64,000 nt of DNA from Microvirga sesbaniae. Lineage in GTDB: Bacteria; Pseudomonadota; Alphaproteobacteria; Rhizobiales; Beijerinckiaceae. The stretch is from positions 120,518 through 184,517 of the forward strand of contig NZ_JAMXFJ010000003.1 in the NCBI RefSeq assembly GCF_025460805.1, read 5' to 3'. This document shows, piece by piece, positions 17,797 to 27,128 of the stretch (position 1 is the first letter of the stretch; each line of letters starts with the position of its first letter). Both the position numbers and the translations under genes were made by a program. A model generated the notes under the pieces. The model made no database searches. It saw only the letters and a list, made by a program, of their open reading frames with translations, and had not been told where the DNA came from.

Positions 17797-19401
17797 TCAG
17801 GGATCGGGCATGGCATCCGGCGGAACGGGCTCCGAAGGAAGAGCCGCGATCCGCTTGAGGTCGCGCAATATATGATCCAGCGAGACCGGTCCAGAGACGC
17901 CCCCGAAGCCGAAATAGAGGGTCCGGTAATGGGCGAAGAGCTGCTCGTAGATCGCGTGGGCTGCCGGGTCCGGCTCGAAGGCGCGGAAGGGCAGGCAGAT
18001 CGCCTCCTGGGCGCTGTCGAGATTAGGATGCGATCCGGCCGCGAGGCTCGCGAAGATGCTCGAGCCGAGACCCGTCGGGATGCCGTTCGGCACCAGCACG
18101 GGCCGGCCGAGCACATTCGCATAGACCTGGTTCAGCACCGCATTGTGCTGCGGGATTCCGCCCGCATTGATGACCCGCTCGACCGGGACCCCGCCCTCGG
18201 CCATGCGCTCCAGGATGATGCGCGTATGGAAGGCGGTGCCTTCGATAGCGGCAAAAAGCTCGTCCTGCGCGGTGTGCAGCAGGTTCCAACCCAGGGTGAT
18301 GCCGCCGAGATCGGCCTTCACGAGAACCGTCCGGTCGCCGTTGTCCCAGGTCAGGCGCAGCAGGCCGGTCTGACCGGCCCGGTACTGCTCCAAGCCTTTC
18401 GACAGCTCCTTGACGTTGGTATTGGCCCGCCGGGCGATCGCCTCGAAGATGTCGCCCGTGGCCGAGAGCCCCGCCTCGATGCCGACGAGCCTGGGGTCGA
18501 CGCTGCCGGGTACGACGCCGCACACGCCCTCGATCAGGCTCGTATCCTCGGCTATCGCGATGATGCAGGTCGAGGTGCCGACCACGTTGACCACGTCGCC
18601 GACCCGGCAGCCCGCCCCGATGGCGTCCCAATGGGCGTCGAAGGCTCCGACGGGAATCGGGATGCCGGGCTTCAGGCCGAGCCGCTCCGCCCAGCCAGGG
18701 GTCAGGTGCCCGGCCACGACGTCGGACGTGACGTAGTCGCCGGCGAGCTTCTCGCGGATGCCGTCGAACAGCGGATCGACCTTGGACAGGAAGTCCTGCG
18801 GCGGCAGGCCGCCCCAGCGCGGGTTCCACATCCATTTGTGGCCCATGGCGCAGATGCTGCGCTTCAGGCGAGCGGGATCGGTCACGCCGGTCAGGGTGGC
18901 GGCGACCATGTCGCAATGCTCCAGCGCCGTCACGAGCCGGTCGCGCTTGTCCGGGTTGTGGCGCAGCCAGTGCAGCAGCTTGGAGAAGCCCCATTCGTGG
19001 GAATAGACGCCGCCGCACCACTGGATGGCTTCGAGGCCCTCCTGATGGGCCAGGCGGGTGATCTCCTCGGCCTCGGATTTCGCCCGGTGGTCGCACCAGA
19101 GGTAATATTCGTCGAGCGGCTCCAGTCCCTCGCCCACCATGACCACGCTGGACCCGGTGGTATCGATGGCAAGGGCCGCGACGTCCTCGCCGTTCACGCC
19201 GGCCGACTCGAGAGCGCCGCGCATGGCGCGGGCGAGCGCGTCCATGTGGTCTGCATGGGCCTGGGTGGCGTAGTCGGGGTTCTCACGCCTGCGATGAAGC
19301 GGGTACTCGGCCGTCGCGAGGCCGAGGGGGCCTTTCCGATCGTCGACGAGGGTGACCCGGACACTCAGGGTGCCGAAATCGACACCGGCTACGACGGCCA
19401 T
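17797..19401 (-). CDS. araB: L-ribulokinase
   Basis: This 534-residue FGGY-family kinase is near the length of AraB and starts MAVVAGVDFGTLSVRVTLVD, with the ATP-binding first motif. GGIPQHNAVLNQVYANVLG near the C-terminus is the second FGGY signature region. AraB phosphorylates L-ribulose to L-ribulose 5-phosphate, the substrate of the AraD encoded 47 bp upstream. Other ketopentoses are possible substrates. The gene is co-directional with the pfkB-type gene 54 bp downstream. Confidence 0.88.
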   Translation of the reverse strand: MAVVAGVDFGTLSVRVTLVDDRKGPLGLATAEYPLHRRRENPDYATQAHADHMDALARAMRGALESAGVNGEDVAALAIDTTGSSVVMVGEGLEPLDEYYLWCDHRAKSEAEEITRLAHQEGLEAIQWCGGVYSHEWGFSKLLHWLRHNPDKRDRLVTALEHCDMVAATLTGVTDPARLKRSICAMGHKWMWNPRWGGLPPQDFLSKVDPLFDGIREKLAGDYVTSDVVAGHLTPGWAERLGLKPGIPIPVGAFDAHWDAIGAGCRVGDVVNVVGTSTCIIAIAEDTSLIEGVCGVVPGSVDPRLVGIEAGLSATGDIFEAIARRANTNVKELSKGLEQYRAGQTGLLRLTWDNGDRTVLVKADLGGITLGWNLLHTAQDELFAAIEGTAFHTRIILERMAEGGVPVERVINAGGIPQHNAVLNQVYANVLGRPVLVPNGIPTGLGSSIFASLAAGSHPNLDSAQEAICLPFRAFEPDPAAHAIYEQLFAHYRTLYFGFGGVSGPVSLDHILRDLKRIAALPSEPVPPDAMPDP

Positions 19402-19448
19402 CTGTATCTCCCGAAGCGGGGTGTTGGTGGTTGTAACAGGGTGCGAGG

Positions 19449-20144
19449 CTACTTCTCGGCCTGGCCATAGGTCGCCGTCGCGCCGTGCTTGCGGAAATAG
19501 TGCCGGTCGAGGAGCGCCTGGGAGACCCCGGGCGCGTTCGGCTGCAGCGAAAACGTGTACATGGCCATGCGGGCGACCGCTTCCAGAACGACCGCGTTGT
19601 GAACGGCATCGTCCGGCGTTCTGCCCCAGGCGAAAGGCCCGTGGCCGGCCACGAGGGCGGCCGGCACCTCCATGGGGTCCCGGTTGCCGAAAGTGTCCGT
19701 GATGGCCACCCCCGTGGCGCGGACGTAATCGTTCTTGATCTCGTCCGCCGTCAGCTCCCGGGTGACCGGAACCGGCCCGTAGAAATAATCGGCATGAGTG
19801 GTGCCGAGCGGCGGGATCGGGCGGCAGGCCTGGGCCCAGGCGACCGCATGTTCGGAATGCGTATGCACCACGCCGCCGATCTGCGGGAAGGCCTTGTAGA
19901 GATGGATATGGGTGTCGAGGTCCGAGGAGGGGCGCAGCTCACCCCAGACGACCTTGCCGTCGAGATCCGTAACGACGAGGTCGTCGGCCTTCATGCGCTC
20001 GTAGGGCACGCCGCTCGGCTTGATGACCACGAGGTTGTCCTCGCGGCTGATGCCGCTGACGTTGCCGAACGTGTAGAGGACGAGCCCGCGGCGCACCACT
20101 TCGAGATTGGCCTCCAGAACCTGCTCGCGCAGCTGCTTCAACAT
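19449..20144 (-). CDS. araD: L-ribulose-5-phosphate 4-epimerase
   Basis: This 231-residue class II aldolase-family protein is full length for AraD, which converts L-ribulose 5-phosphate into D-xylulose 5-phosphate. The zinc-binding HTHSEHAVAWAQ and the later HGPFAWG are seen, along with FGNVSGISREDN and IKPSGVPYERM near the N-terminus. I use the ATG at 20144, which follows AGGAGGCAT; an earlier in-frame start reads into the intercistronic hairpin. A terminator-like stem separates it from the binding-protein gene upstream. Confidence 0.92.
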   Translation of the reverse strand: MLKQLREQVLEANLEVVRRGLVLYTFGNVSGISREDNLVVIKPSGVPYERMKADDLVVTDLDGKVVWGELRPSSDLDTHIHLYKAFPQIGGVVHTHSEHAVAWAQACRPIPPLGTTHADYFYGPVPVTRELTADEIKNDYVRATGVAITDTFGNRDPMEVPAALVAGHGPFAWGRTPDDAVHNAVVLEAVARMAMYTFSLQPNAPGVSQALLDRHYFRKHGATATYGQAEK

Positions 20145-20173
20145 CGGGATGCCTCCTGATAGCCCATGAACGG

Positions 20174-20205
20174 AAAAGGCGGCCACGGCTCGCGCCGTGG
20201 CCGCC
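20174..20205 (-). terminator. Intercistronic terminator-like hairpin
   Basis: A perfect 12-bp stem, GGCGGCCACGGC/GCCGTGGCCGCC, with loop TCGC is followed on the minus strand by TTTT. It lies between the binding-protein gene and araD, so it probably stops part of the transcripts and protects the upstream message from decay, giving more binding protein than enzymes. Confidence 0.8.
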
Positions 20206-20220
20206 GAATGTCAAGGAAAA

Positions 20221-21156
20221 TCAGCGGACGGCCTGCCAGCCCTTGTAGTCCTTGATGTTGTCGGCGGTGATCAGCTTCGGCTCGAGCAGCACGACGTTCT
20301 TCTCGGGCTTCTTGCCGTTCACGATGCCGACCGCGAGCTCATAGGACTGGGCCGCCATGATGTACGGGTCCTGCGAGGCCGAAGCCTTGATCAGGGAGTT
20401 GCCCGACTTCAGCTCGGTCTCGATGTCCGGAGCGCCGTCGACCGCCGTGATGATGAACTCGTTGCGGTTGAGCTGCTTGGCCGCTAGGTTGATGCCGATG
20501 GCGGTCGGATCGTTGATCGCGAACACGGCGTCGATCTTCGGGAAGCGGGTCAGCAGGCTCTGGCCGACGGCGAAGCCGCCCTCACGGGAGCCCTTGGCGT
20601 CCTGATTGTCCGAGAGAACCTTGATGTCCGGGAACTTGGCGAAGACGTTCTTGCAGCCCTTCACGCGATCCGTGATCGACGAGACCTGCGGGCCGTTCAC
20701 GATGAGGACGTCACCCTTGCCCTTGAGATGGTCGGCGATGTACTGGCAGGCGAGCTCGCCCGCCTTGACGTTGTCCGTCATCACCGTGACGTCGGCGCCT
20801 GCGGCCGCCACGTCGAAGGCGGCCACGACCATGCCGCCCGCCTGGGCGCGCTTCACCGACGGCTCGATCGCCTTCGGGTCGACCGCGTTGATCATCACGA
20901 TGTCCGTTCCGGCCGCCGTGAAGTTGTCCATCTGGGTGAATTGCTTGTTCAGGTCGTAGTCCGCCGACACGGACGTGATCTTCGCCCCGGGGGTGATCTC
21001 CTTGGCCTTGGCTTCGATGCCCTTGATGGTCGCGACGAAGAACGGGTTGCCGAGCAGGCCGACCGAGATGCCGACGTTCTTGACGTCCTTGGCGTAGGCC
21101 GGGGCGGCCAGGCCCGCAACGATGGCGAGGCCGAGTGTGAGACGGGAAACAGCCAT
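20221..21156 (-). CDS. Sugar ABC transporter substrate-binding protein (RbsB-like)
   Basis: This 311-residue periplasmic protein has a cleavable signal peptide (cut near AYA-KDV) and a type I periplasmic binding fold of the ribose/galactose group (Peripla_BP_4). Typical segments are FVATIKGIEAKAKE, TAAGTDIVMINAVDPKAIEP, DNVKAGELACQYI and AINDPTAIGINLAAKQ. The ATG at 21156 follows a GGAGG site; an earlier in-frame start four codons upstream is less likely. It is the recognition part of the CUT2 importer encoded just upstream. The ligand is unknown, but the adjacent araD and araB suggest a pentose, a ketose or a related polyol. Confidence 0.88.
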   Translation of the reverse strand: MAVSRLTLGLAIVAGLAAPAYAKDVKNVGISVGLLGNPFFVATIKGIEAKAKEITPGAKITSVSADYDLNKQFTQMDNFTAAGTDIVMINAVDPKAIEPSVKRAQAGGMVVAAFDVAAAGADVTVMTDNVKAGELACQYIADHLKGKGDVLIVNGPQVSSITDRVKGCKNVFAKFPDIKVLSDNQDAKGSREGGFAVGQSLLTRFPKIDAVFAINDPTAIGINLAAKQLNRNEFIITAVDGAPDIETELKSGNSLIKASASQDPYIMAAQSYELAVGIVNGKKPEKNVVLLEPKLITADNIKDYKGWQAVR

Positions 21157-21287
21157 TGATTCCTCCAAGTGTCCTTTGCAAGTGTCCTTGTACGGGTGTC
21201 TTATGCTCCGCGCCCCCCCGGAGCCTGTGCTCGTCGTCCGGGGGATCGCTTATACGAGCGCCCGGGACGGGCGCTGGTATTCCTTGA

Positions 21288-22319
21288 TCAGGTGCGCGCC
21301 GATCCCTTGAGGCGGTAGCGGTCGAGTGCCACGGCCCCGATGATCACGAGCCCCTTGATGATGAACTGCCAGATGTCGGAGACGCCCACCAGGATCAGGC
21401 CGTTCGACAGGATGGCGATGATGAGCGCGCCGATGAGGGTGCCCCAGATCGATCCGATGCCGCCGACGAAGCTGGTGCCGCCGAGGATCACGGCCGCGAT
21501 GGCGTCGAGTTCGTAGGACTGCCCGAGCTGCAATCCGTTCGCGGCGAAGAGGCGCGCCGCCGACATGACGCCGCCGAGACCCGCCGCGAGTCCCGAGAAG
21601 GCATAGACGAAGAGCAGCACCGCCCAGACCTTGATGCCGGTCAGGCGGGCCGCGTCCGGGTTGCCGCCGACCGCGTAGATATGGACCCCGAGCACCGTCC
21701 TTCGGAGGATGAACCAGGAAATGATCACGACCGCGAAGGCGATCCACACGAGCCAGGGCAGGCCGAACAGGGTGCCGTTGCCGATGAACGCGAAGGGGAG
21801 CTGCGGGTTGAACTGGGTCGTGTCCCCGCCGAGAAGGCGAGCGAGACCGCGCACGGCCGTCAGAGAGCCCAGGGTGACGATGAAGGGCGGCAGCTTGGCG
21901 AAGGCGATGAGCGCGCCGTTCACCAGGCCGAGCCCCAAACCCGCCAGTAGGGCCGCGGGAATCCCGAGCATGCCCCAATCCGGGATCAGGGAGCCCAGGA
22001 TCGCCACCATGGCGGAGGCGGCCAGGATCGAGCCGACGGACAGATCGATGCCGCCGGTCAGGATCACGAAGGTCATGCCGGCTGCCAGCACGGTGTTGAT
22101 CGAGGCCTGCTGCATGACGATCGACAGGTTCTGGAAGCTCAGGAACCGACCGGACATGAGCTCGAACACGATGCCCAGGATGATGAGCACCGGCAGCATG
22201 CCGATGGCCTGCAGGGTGGAGCGCCAGGCAAGCCGGCGCTGAAGGCTTTGCGACGCCGCATCGGCGCCTTTGACTCCGGTCGCTTGCATGCCGGCGCTGG
22301 ACTCGTTCGGGGATGTCAT
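21288..22319 (-). CDS. Sugar ABC transporter permease (RbsC-like)
   Basis: This 343-residue inner-membrane protein has eight to ten hydrophobic helices and the features of the CUT2 permease family: [39 protein letters not shown] and [19 protein letters not shown]. Its start overlaps the end of the ATPase gene by four bases (ATGA), so the two are translationally coupled. The permease works as a homodimer with one double ATPase. Confidence 0.9.
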   Translation of the reverse strand: MTSPNESSAGMQATGVKGADAASQSLQRRLAWRSTLQAIGMLPVLIILGIVFELMSGRFLSFQNLSIVMQQASINTVLAAGMTFVILTGGIDLSVGSILAASAMVAILGSLIPDWGMLGIPAALLAGLGLGLVNGALIAFAKLPPFIVTLGSLTAVRGLARLLGGDTTQFNPQLPFAFIGNGTLFGLPWLVWIAFAVVIISWFILRRTVLGVHIYAVGGNPDAARLTGIKVWAVLLFVYAFSGLAAGLGGVMSAARLFAANGLQLGQSYELDAIAAVILGGTSFVGGIGSIWGTLIGALIIAILSNGLILVGVSDIWQFIIKGLVIIGAVALDRYRLKGSART

Positions 22320-23845
22320 TCGGCCGCTTCCCTTACACCTGTCGCGATGGTGATGATGTTTTCCTGTGTCACGGGCGGGTGGCCGGCGCCGCCGACCTCG
22401 CCGGCGAGCCGGCCTTCGCGCATGACGAGGACCCGGTCGCAGATGCCGACGATCTCCGGCAGCTCGCTGGAGATCACGATGACCCCGACGCCGTTGCGGG
22501 CCAGGCTGTCGATCAGGCGGTAGATCTCCGACTTGGCCCCGATGTCGACGCCGCGCGTGGGCTCGTCCAGGATGAGGACCTTCGGCTTCGTCTCGAGCAG
22601 GCGCGACAGCAGAACCTTCTGCTGGTTGCCGCCCGAGAGGCTGCCGACCGGCACCACGTCGCCCGCGACCCGAATGCCGAGAGCGCGGATCGCCGCTGCC
22701 GCCCTCTGCTTGGCGGTTTTCAGGTTCAGCACGCCGCCCGCGCGCGCGTCGCGGCTCAGCACGTTCACGTTCACGTTGTCCCGAACCGTGAGGTCGAGGA
22801 AGAGGCCGAGATTCTTGCGATCCTCGGTCAGGTAGACGACACCGGCCTCGATGGCGTCCTCCGGCTCGGCGATCGAAAGGCGCTTGCCTTCCAGGAAGAC
22901 CTCGCCGGTCGTGCGAGGGTCGGCGCCGTAGATGAGGCGCGCGAGTTCGGTGCGGCCCGCCCCGACGAGGCCCGCGATCCCGAGAACCTCGCCTTCATGC
23001 AGCTCGAACGAGCAATCGTGCACCCGCACCCCGTCGCCCATGCTGCGAACGGCGAACATCACGGGGCCGCGGCTCTGATGGGCATCGTGCTCCTTCTTGT
23101 AGAAGGAGGACAGGTCGCGACCGACCATCATCTGAACGAGGCGCTCGGCCGAGATCTCGTCGCCCACGAGCGTGCCGACATAGGAGCCGTCGCGAAGCAC
23201 CGAGACGCGCTCGGCCAACTCGTAGATCTCAGCCATCCGATGGCTGATATAGATGATGGCGAGCCCTTCCGCCCGCAGCTGCCGCACGAGAGCGAACATC
23301 GCCTCGGTCTCGCGGGAGGAAAGGGAGGTCGTGGGCTCGTCCATGACCAGAATGCGGGAATTCGCGATGAGCGCCCGGGCGATCTCCACGAGCTGCCGCT
23401 CGGCCATGGACAACTCGCTGACCTTGGTGGTCGCCTTGAAGTGCACGCCGAGACGTTCCAGCACCGTCTGGCAGGCCTTCTCCATGGAGCGCCGGTCGAC
23501 CATGGGGCCGGACGTATGCTCCCGCCCGAGCAGCATGTTCTCCGCGACGCTCAGGTTGGGGGCGAGGGAGAGCTCCTGATAGATGATGGAGATGCCGTGG
23601 TGGCGCGCCGTCAGCGGTCCGTCGATCGTGACGGGTTGGCCGTTGATGCGGATCTCCCCGCCCGAATCGGCCTGATAGGCGCCGGACAGGATCTTCATCA
23701 GCGTCGATTTGCCGGCGCCGTTCTCTCCCATCAGGGCATGGATCTCGCCGGGATACACGGTGAGGGAGACGTTCGAGAGGGCCTTCACGCCCGGGAACGT
23801 TTTGGAGATGTCCTTCATCTCGAGGATCGGAGCGGATCCTGTCAT
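22316..23845 (-). CDS. Sugar ABC transporter ATP-binding protein (RbsA-like)
   Basis: This 509-residue protein has two fused ATPase domains. The first has a full Walker A (GENGAGKST, near 41-49), the signature LSMAERQ and Walker B ([11 protein letters not shown]). The second is degenerate at the P-loop (GLVGAGRTE) but keeps LSGGNQQK and [10 protein letters not shown]. This is the standard CUT2 architecture. It is the first gene of the transporter-araD-araB-pfkB-AGE operon. Confidence 0.92.
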   Translation of the reverse strand: MTGSAPILEMKDISKTFPGVKALSNVSLTVYPGEIHALMGENGAGKSTLMKILSGAYQADSGGEIRINGQPVTIDGPLTARHHGISIIYQELSLAPNLSVAENMLLGREHTSGPMVDRRSMEKACQTVLERLGVHFKATTKVSELSMAERQLVEIARALIANSRILVMDEPTTSLSSRETEAMFALVRQLRAEGLAIIYISHRMAEIYELAERVSVLRDGSYVGTLVGDEISAERLVQMMVGRDLSSFYKKEHDAHQSRGPVMFAVRSMGDGVRVHDCSFELHEGEVLGIAGLVGAGRTELARLIYGADPRTTGEVFLEGKRLSIAEPEDAIEAGVVYLTEDRKNLGLFLDLTVRDNVNVNVLSRDARAGGVLNLKTAKQRAAAAIRALGIRVAGDVVPVGSLSGGNQQKVLLSRLLETKPKVLILDEPTRGVDIGAKSEIYRLIDSLARNGVGVIVISSELPEIVGICDRVLVMREGRLAGEVGGAGHPPVTQENIITIATGVREAAE

Positions 23846-23964
23846 GGGCGTTTCCCTAAAGGCGCTTTATTCAAGCGGCAGTTTTCAGCCTTGAATTCTG
23901 AAGACTCTATCATGCCAAAAGTTGGACCGGATCAGAAGGGATTGTGACTGCCCTAAATGCTTCA

Positions 23965-23983
23965 TTTCAATCGGGTTTCAATC
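23965..23983. promoter_or_regulatory. Direct repeat in the promoter region of the sugar operon
   Basis: TTTCAATC occurs twice (23965-23972 and 23976-23983), spaced 11 bp, about one helical turn, in the A+T-richer 257-bp gap upstream of the sugar ATPase gene. Direct GAAA-type repeats are used by some DeoR-type regulators. No regulator gene is present in the locus, so this is only a candidate site. Confidence 0.25.
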
Positions 23984-24102
23984 CCTCCTTTTGAGCCGTG
24001 CACGACAGCCCACAACTTTTCGCGCGCGTCGCCCTTCGAGCATCCGCTGGAAAGGACCTGAAAGCTATAATGTAGCGTAAGCGGCGCGTGCTGGACCCGC
24101 CG

Positions 24103-25572
24103 TCACAGTCGCATGAATTCCGGCTTCAAGGCCCGATACAGGCCGCGGAAAGCCTCGATCCTCGGACCGTAGAGTTCGACCAGGCGCGGGTCGGGCTCGA
24201 TCGTCGCGAGGACATCGGGCGGCGTGCAGACGGCCTGAGGCTCTTCCCCGGTCACGGCCAGCCGCGCAAGGCGGGCGGCGCCGAAGGCCGGTCCCTTGTC
24301 GCTGCCCTGGTAGCGCAGCATGGGGACGTTCAGGACGCTCGCGAAAATCCTGGCCCAGAAGACGCTTCGGGATCCGCCGCCGATCATGCCCGCATAGGCG
24401 AGGGGCGTCCCTGCCTGCTCGAGGCATTGCTTCGCGTCGGCGAAACTGAACGCGACGCCTTCCAGGATCGCCTGCACCAGATCGGTCTGGTCGGTCCGGG
24501 GCGAGAGCCCGAAGAAGACGCCGCGTGCATAGGGATCGTTGTGCGGGGTCCGCTCACCGGCAAGGTAGGGCAGGAACAGCACCGAGGACGGCTTGCTGTA
24601 AGTGGCTTCGGTTTCGCCGAGCAATTCGCCGATGTCCCTTTTCAGGACATGGGCGCCCCATGCCAGACAGCTTGCCGCGTTCAGCATGGCGGCCATCTGA
24701 AACCAGCGTCCCGGCACCGCGTGACAGAAGGAATGAACCACGGCCTCGGGCGCCGGGCTGAAATCCCGGGTGGTGACGAAAAGCTGCCCGGAGGTCCCGA
24801 GCGAGATGAACGCCGACCCATCCTCGATGGCGCCGAGGCCGACGGCGCCGGCCGCCGCATCGCCCGCGCCGCCGGCCACGATCACGTCGCTCCGCAGGCC
24901 CCAATGCCGGGCGACGTCGGCCAGGACCGTGCCCGAGGGCTGCGAGCCTTCGACGAGCCTCGGCATGTGATCGCGGGTCAGGCCCGTCGCAGCCAGTGCC
25001 GCATCCGACCAATCGCGCTTGGCTTCGTCGAGCCACCAGGTGCCGGCTGCATCGGACATCTCCGTCGCGATCTCACCGGTGAGCTTGAAGCGTATGTAAT
25101 CCTTCGGCAGCATCACCTTGCGGACGCGGCGGAACACCTCCGGTTCGTGCCGGGCCAGCCAGGCGAGCTTCGGAGCGGTGAAGCCGGGCATCGGGATCAC
25201 CCCCATGGCCTGCGAGAGCTCGGGATGCTGCTCTGCCAGTTCCTGCGCCTCCCGGAACGAGCGGCCATCGTTCCAGAGGATCGCCGGACGGAGGGGACGA
25301 TCGTTTTCGTCGAGCAGCACGGCCCCGTGCATCTGCCCCGAGAGGCCGATGCCGCGGATATCCGCCAGGGCCGTGGCGGCTTCGGCCTGCAGCCGATCGA
25401 GCGCGGATCGCACGGCCGCCCACCAGGTGTCGGGATCCTGCTCCGACCAGAGATCGTGCGGTCTCGAGACCTTCAGGGGAACGTCGGCTTCCGCAACGGC
25501 GGACTGCGCATCGTCGACGAGAATCGCTTTCACCGCCGAGGTGCCGACATCGATGCCGAGGTAATGAGCCAC
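24103..25572 (-). CDS. xylB: Xylulokinase
   Basis: This 489-residue FGGY-family kinase phosphorylates D-xylulose to D-xylulose 5-phosphate. It begins AHYLGIDVGTSAVKAILVDD, with ISLGTSGQLFVTT in the middle and IGGGSRSVFWARIFASVLN in the C-terminal FGGY region. I use the GTG at 25572, preceded by AAGGAG at good spacing; upstream codons read through the intergenic region. It lies 257 bp upstream of the transporter operon on the same strand, so it may have its own transcript. AraD and XylB both feed xylulose 5-phosphate. Confidence 0.9.
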   Translation of the reverse strand: MAHYLGIDVGTSAVKAILVDDAQSAVAEADVPLKVSRPHDLWSEQDPDTWWAAVRSALDRLQAEAATALADIRGIGLSGQMHGAVLLDENDRPLRPAILWNDGRSFREAQELAEQHPELSQAMGVIPMPGFTAPKLAWLARHEPEVFRRVRKVMLPKDYIRFKLTGEIATEMSDAAGTWWLDEAKRDWSDAALAATGLTRDHMPRLVEGSQPSGTVLADVARHWGLRSDVIVAGGAGDAAAGAVGLGAIEDGSAFISLGTSGQLFVTTRDFSPAPEAVVHSFCHAVPGRWFQMAAMLNAASCLAWGAHVLKRDIGELLGETEATYSKPSSVLFLPYLAGERTPHNDPYARGVFFGLSPRTDQTDLVQAILEGVAFSFADAKQCLEQAGTPLAYAGMIGGGSRSVFWARIFASVLNVPMLRYQGSDKGPAFGAARLARLAVTGEEPQAVCTPPDVLATIEPDPRLVELYGPRIEAFRGLYRALKPEFMRL

Positions 25573-25755
25573 GCCGCATGCTCCTTGGATGGTTGCCGGC
25601 CTTCGTTTGGCCGCATGTTCGAACGAGCATATAACGCAGCCTGGGCGCTTAGGCATACAGGGGATGAGATCCAGAGGCGTGGCCATGAAAAAATCTCATG
25701 GTCGAAATGCCGCTCGGATATTTAAATGGCCGCGGCACGCACCAGATAGTTCCGC

Positions 25756-26472
25756 ATGCCAGAGAATCTCAAAAACCAGTCCGAGTTCACCCATCCCGAC
25801 GCGCCGACCTCGGCGGCTGCGCTGAGCGCTGCCGTGCGGCTGCATCTGGGGAAGCAACTGCGTGCCCTCTATGGTGATCCCACGGAGGAGAAGCTGCCGC
25901 GCGACCTCGCCCGTCTTGCCGATCGCGTGGCCCAGGTTATTCGTGCTCACACCGAGCCCGTCGACCAGGAGTTCATCAACGGCGTCATGGATGCCTTGCC
26001 GAACCTGCGCGCCTTCGCTCTCTCCCTGACCGGCAAGGTCGATCAGGCGGAGGACCTGGTTCAGGACACCGTGCTCAAGGCCCTGACGAAGCAGGACACC
26101 TTCGAAGCCGGGACGAACCTGCAGGCGTGGCTCTTCACCATCCTGCGCAACGGATTCTACTCGACCCACCGCAAGACCAGCCGCGAGGTCGAGGATGGGG
26201 ACGGGACCCATGCGGCCAGCATGATCGCGATCCCCGACCAGGAGGACAAGCTGGCGCTTCAGGACCTCTCGAGCGCGCTCGAGAAGCTGCCGCAGGAGCA
26301 GCGCGAAGCGATCATTCTCATCGGCGCCGAAGGGATGTCGTACGAGGATGCCGCCGAAGCCCTCGGCGTGAAGGTCGGCACGATCAAGAGCCGGGTCAAT
26401 CGAGCCCGCAACCGGCTCGCCGAGCTGATGGGAACGAGCCGCGCGGAGCACGACCACTCGGCCGTCCTCTGA
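25756..26472 (+). CDS. EcfG-type sigma factor with an N-terminal NepR-like segment
   Basis: This 238-residue protein contains an ECF sigma factor from about residue 72: region 2 at 73-140 (LTGKVDQAEDLVQDTVLKAL) and region 4 at 168-225 (LPQEQREAIILIGAEGMSYE, VKSRVNRARNRL-like helix). This matches the alphaproteobacterial general stress factor EcfG. Residues 24-65 look like NepR, its anti-sigma: LGKQLRALYGD followed by EEKLPRDLARLADRV, which fits the NepR pattern G..LraMYd...EpvPdrf..Ll. Normally NepR is a separate gene, released from EcfG by phosphorylated PhyR. No phyR is in the window. A start at M78 would give a shorter sigma-only form. Confidence is high for sigma and moderate for the NepR part. 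Confidence 0.85.
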   Translation: MPENLKNQSEFTHPDAPTSAAALSAAVRLHLGKQLRALYGDPTEEKLPRDLARLADRVAQVIRAHTEPVDQEFINGVMDALPNLRAFALSLTGKVDQAEDLVQDTVLKALTKQDTFEAGTNLQAWLFTILRNGFYSTHRKTSREVEDGDGTHAASMIAIPDQEDKLALQDLSSALEKLPQEQREAIILIGAEGMSYEDAAEALGVKVGTIKSRVNRARNRLAELMGTSRAEHDHSAVL

Positions 26473-26672
26473 TCCGGCAGAGCCAGCCGAGGACCTTCGG
26501 CTGGCCCGAGACGCCGGGGAGGCCAGAGGGTCCTGGACGTGGTGCCTGGCCTCGACGGTGCCTAAAATATCGGCGGCCGCATTCCGTTCCGTTTCGAACT
26601 TTTCCACAGGCTTCAAGGTTGAGCTTGTAGCTGGTGGGTGCTCGAAACCGCTCTTCTGCCAAGGAGGGGAGC

Positions 26673-27104
26673 ATGGAACACAGGCCTCTGTCCGAACTCA
26701 GTAGCGTCGCCGACCTGAAGATCCCCGGGGATGTCCAAGCGCCGGTCCTGTCGAAGCGGGAGCGTCTCGACCGTTGGGTCGAACTGCTGGAGCAGGAGCC
26801 CGACCGTATCCTCCGGACCCTGGACGAGATCGAGTGGAAACCGAAGGCGCAGCGTCGAGCGTTGCGCGCCGACGGCTCCGCCCTGACGGTCGCCTATGCC
26901 GATCCCGTGCTCCGCAGGGCAGGGCTCCTGAGCGACAGGTTCGGGGATGCCGTCGATTTCTTCGAGGTCTCGGAGCACGACGCCCATATCGTGCTCTGCT
27001 CCTGCCATGGCGGCGAGTCGATGCGTGCGGATGAAGCGGCGCGCCGGGTGCGCGGCATCCGCTCCCCCAGTCTCTGGGCGCTCTACTTCGGCTGGTTTCG
27101 ATAG
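26673..27104 (+). CDS. Hypothetical protein (143 residues)
   Basis: The frame starts at an ATG preceded by AAGGAGGGG, an excellent ribosome site, and reads MEHRPLSELSSVADLKIPGD. It has a predicted helical acidic middle (RWVELLEQEPDRILRTLDEI) and a C-terminal part with LCSCHGGESM and LWALYFGWFR. I recognise no family, signal peptide or membrane segment. It is 200 bp downstream of the sigma factor gene on the same strand and converges on rtcB with a 24-bp gap. Confidence 0.75.
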   Translation: MEHRPLSELSSVADLKIPGDVQAPVLSKRERLDRWVELLEQEPDRILRTLDEIEWKPKAQRRALRADGSALTVAYADPVLRRAGLLSDRFGDAVDFFEVSEHDAHIVLCSCHGGESMRADEAARRVRGIRSPSLWALYFGWFR

Positions 27105-27128
27105 CGTCTCGGCCGCCCTGGTTCTGGA

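Noticed and set aside
16813..19470. An 885-codon plus-strand frame opposite pfkB and araB
   Set aside because: It is antisense to two well-supported kinases and has no recognisable motif.
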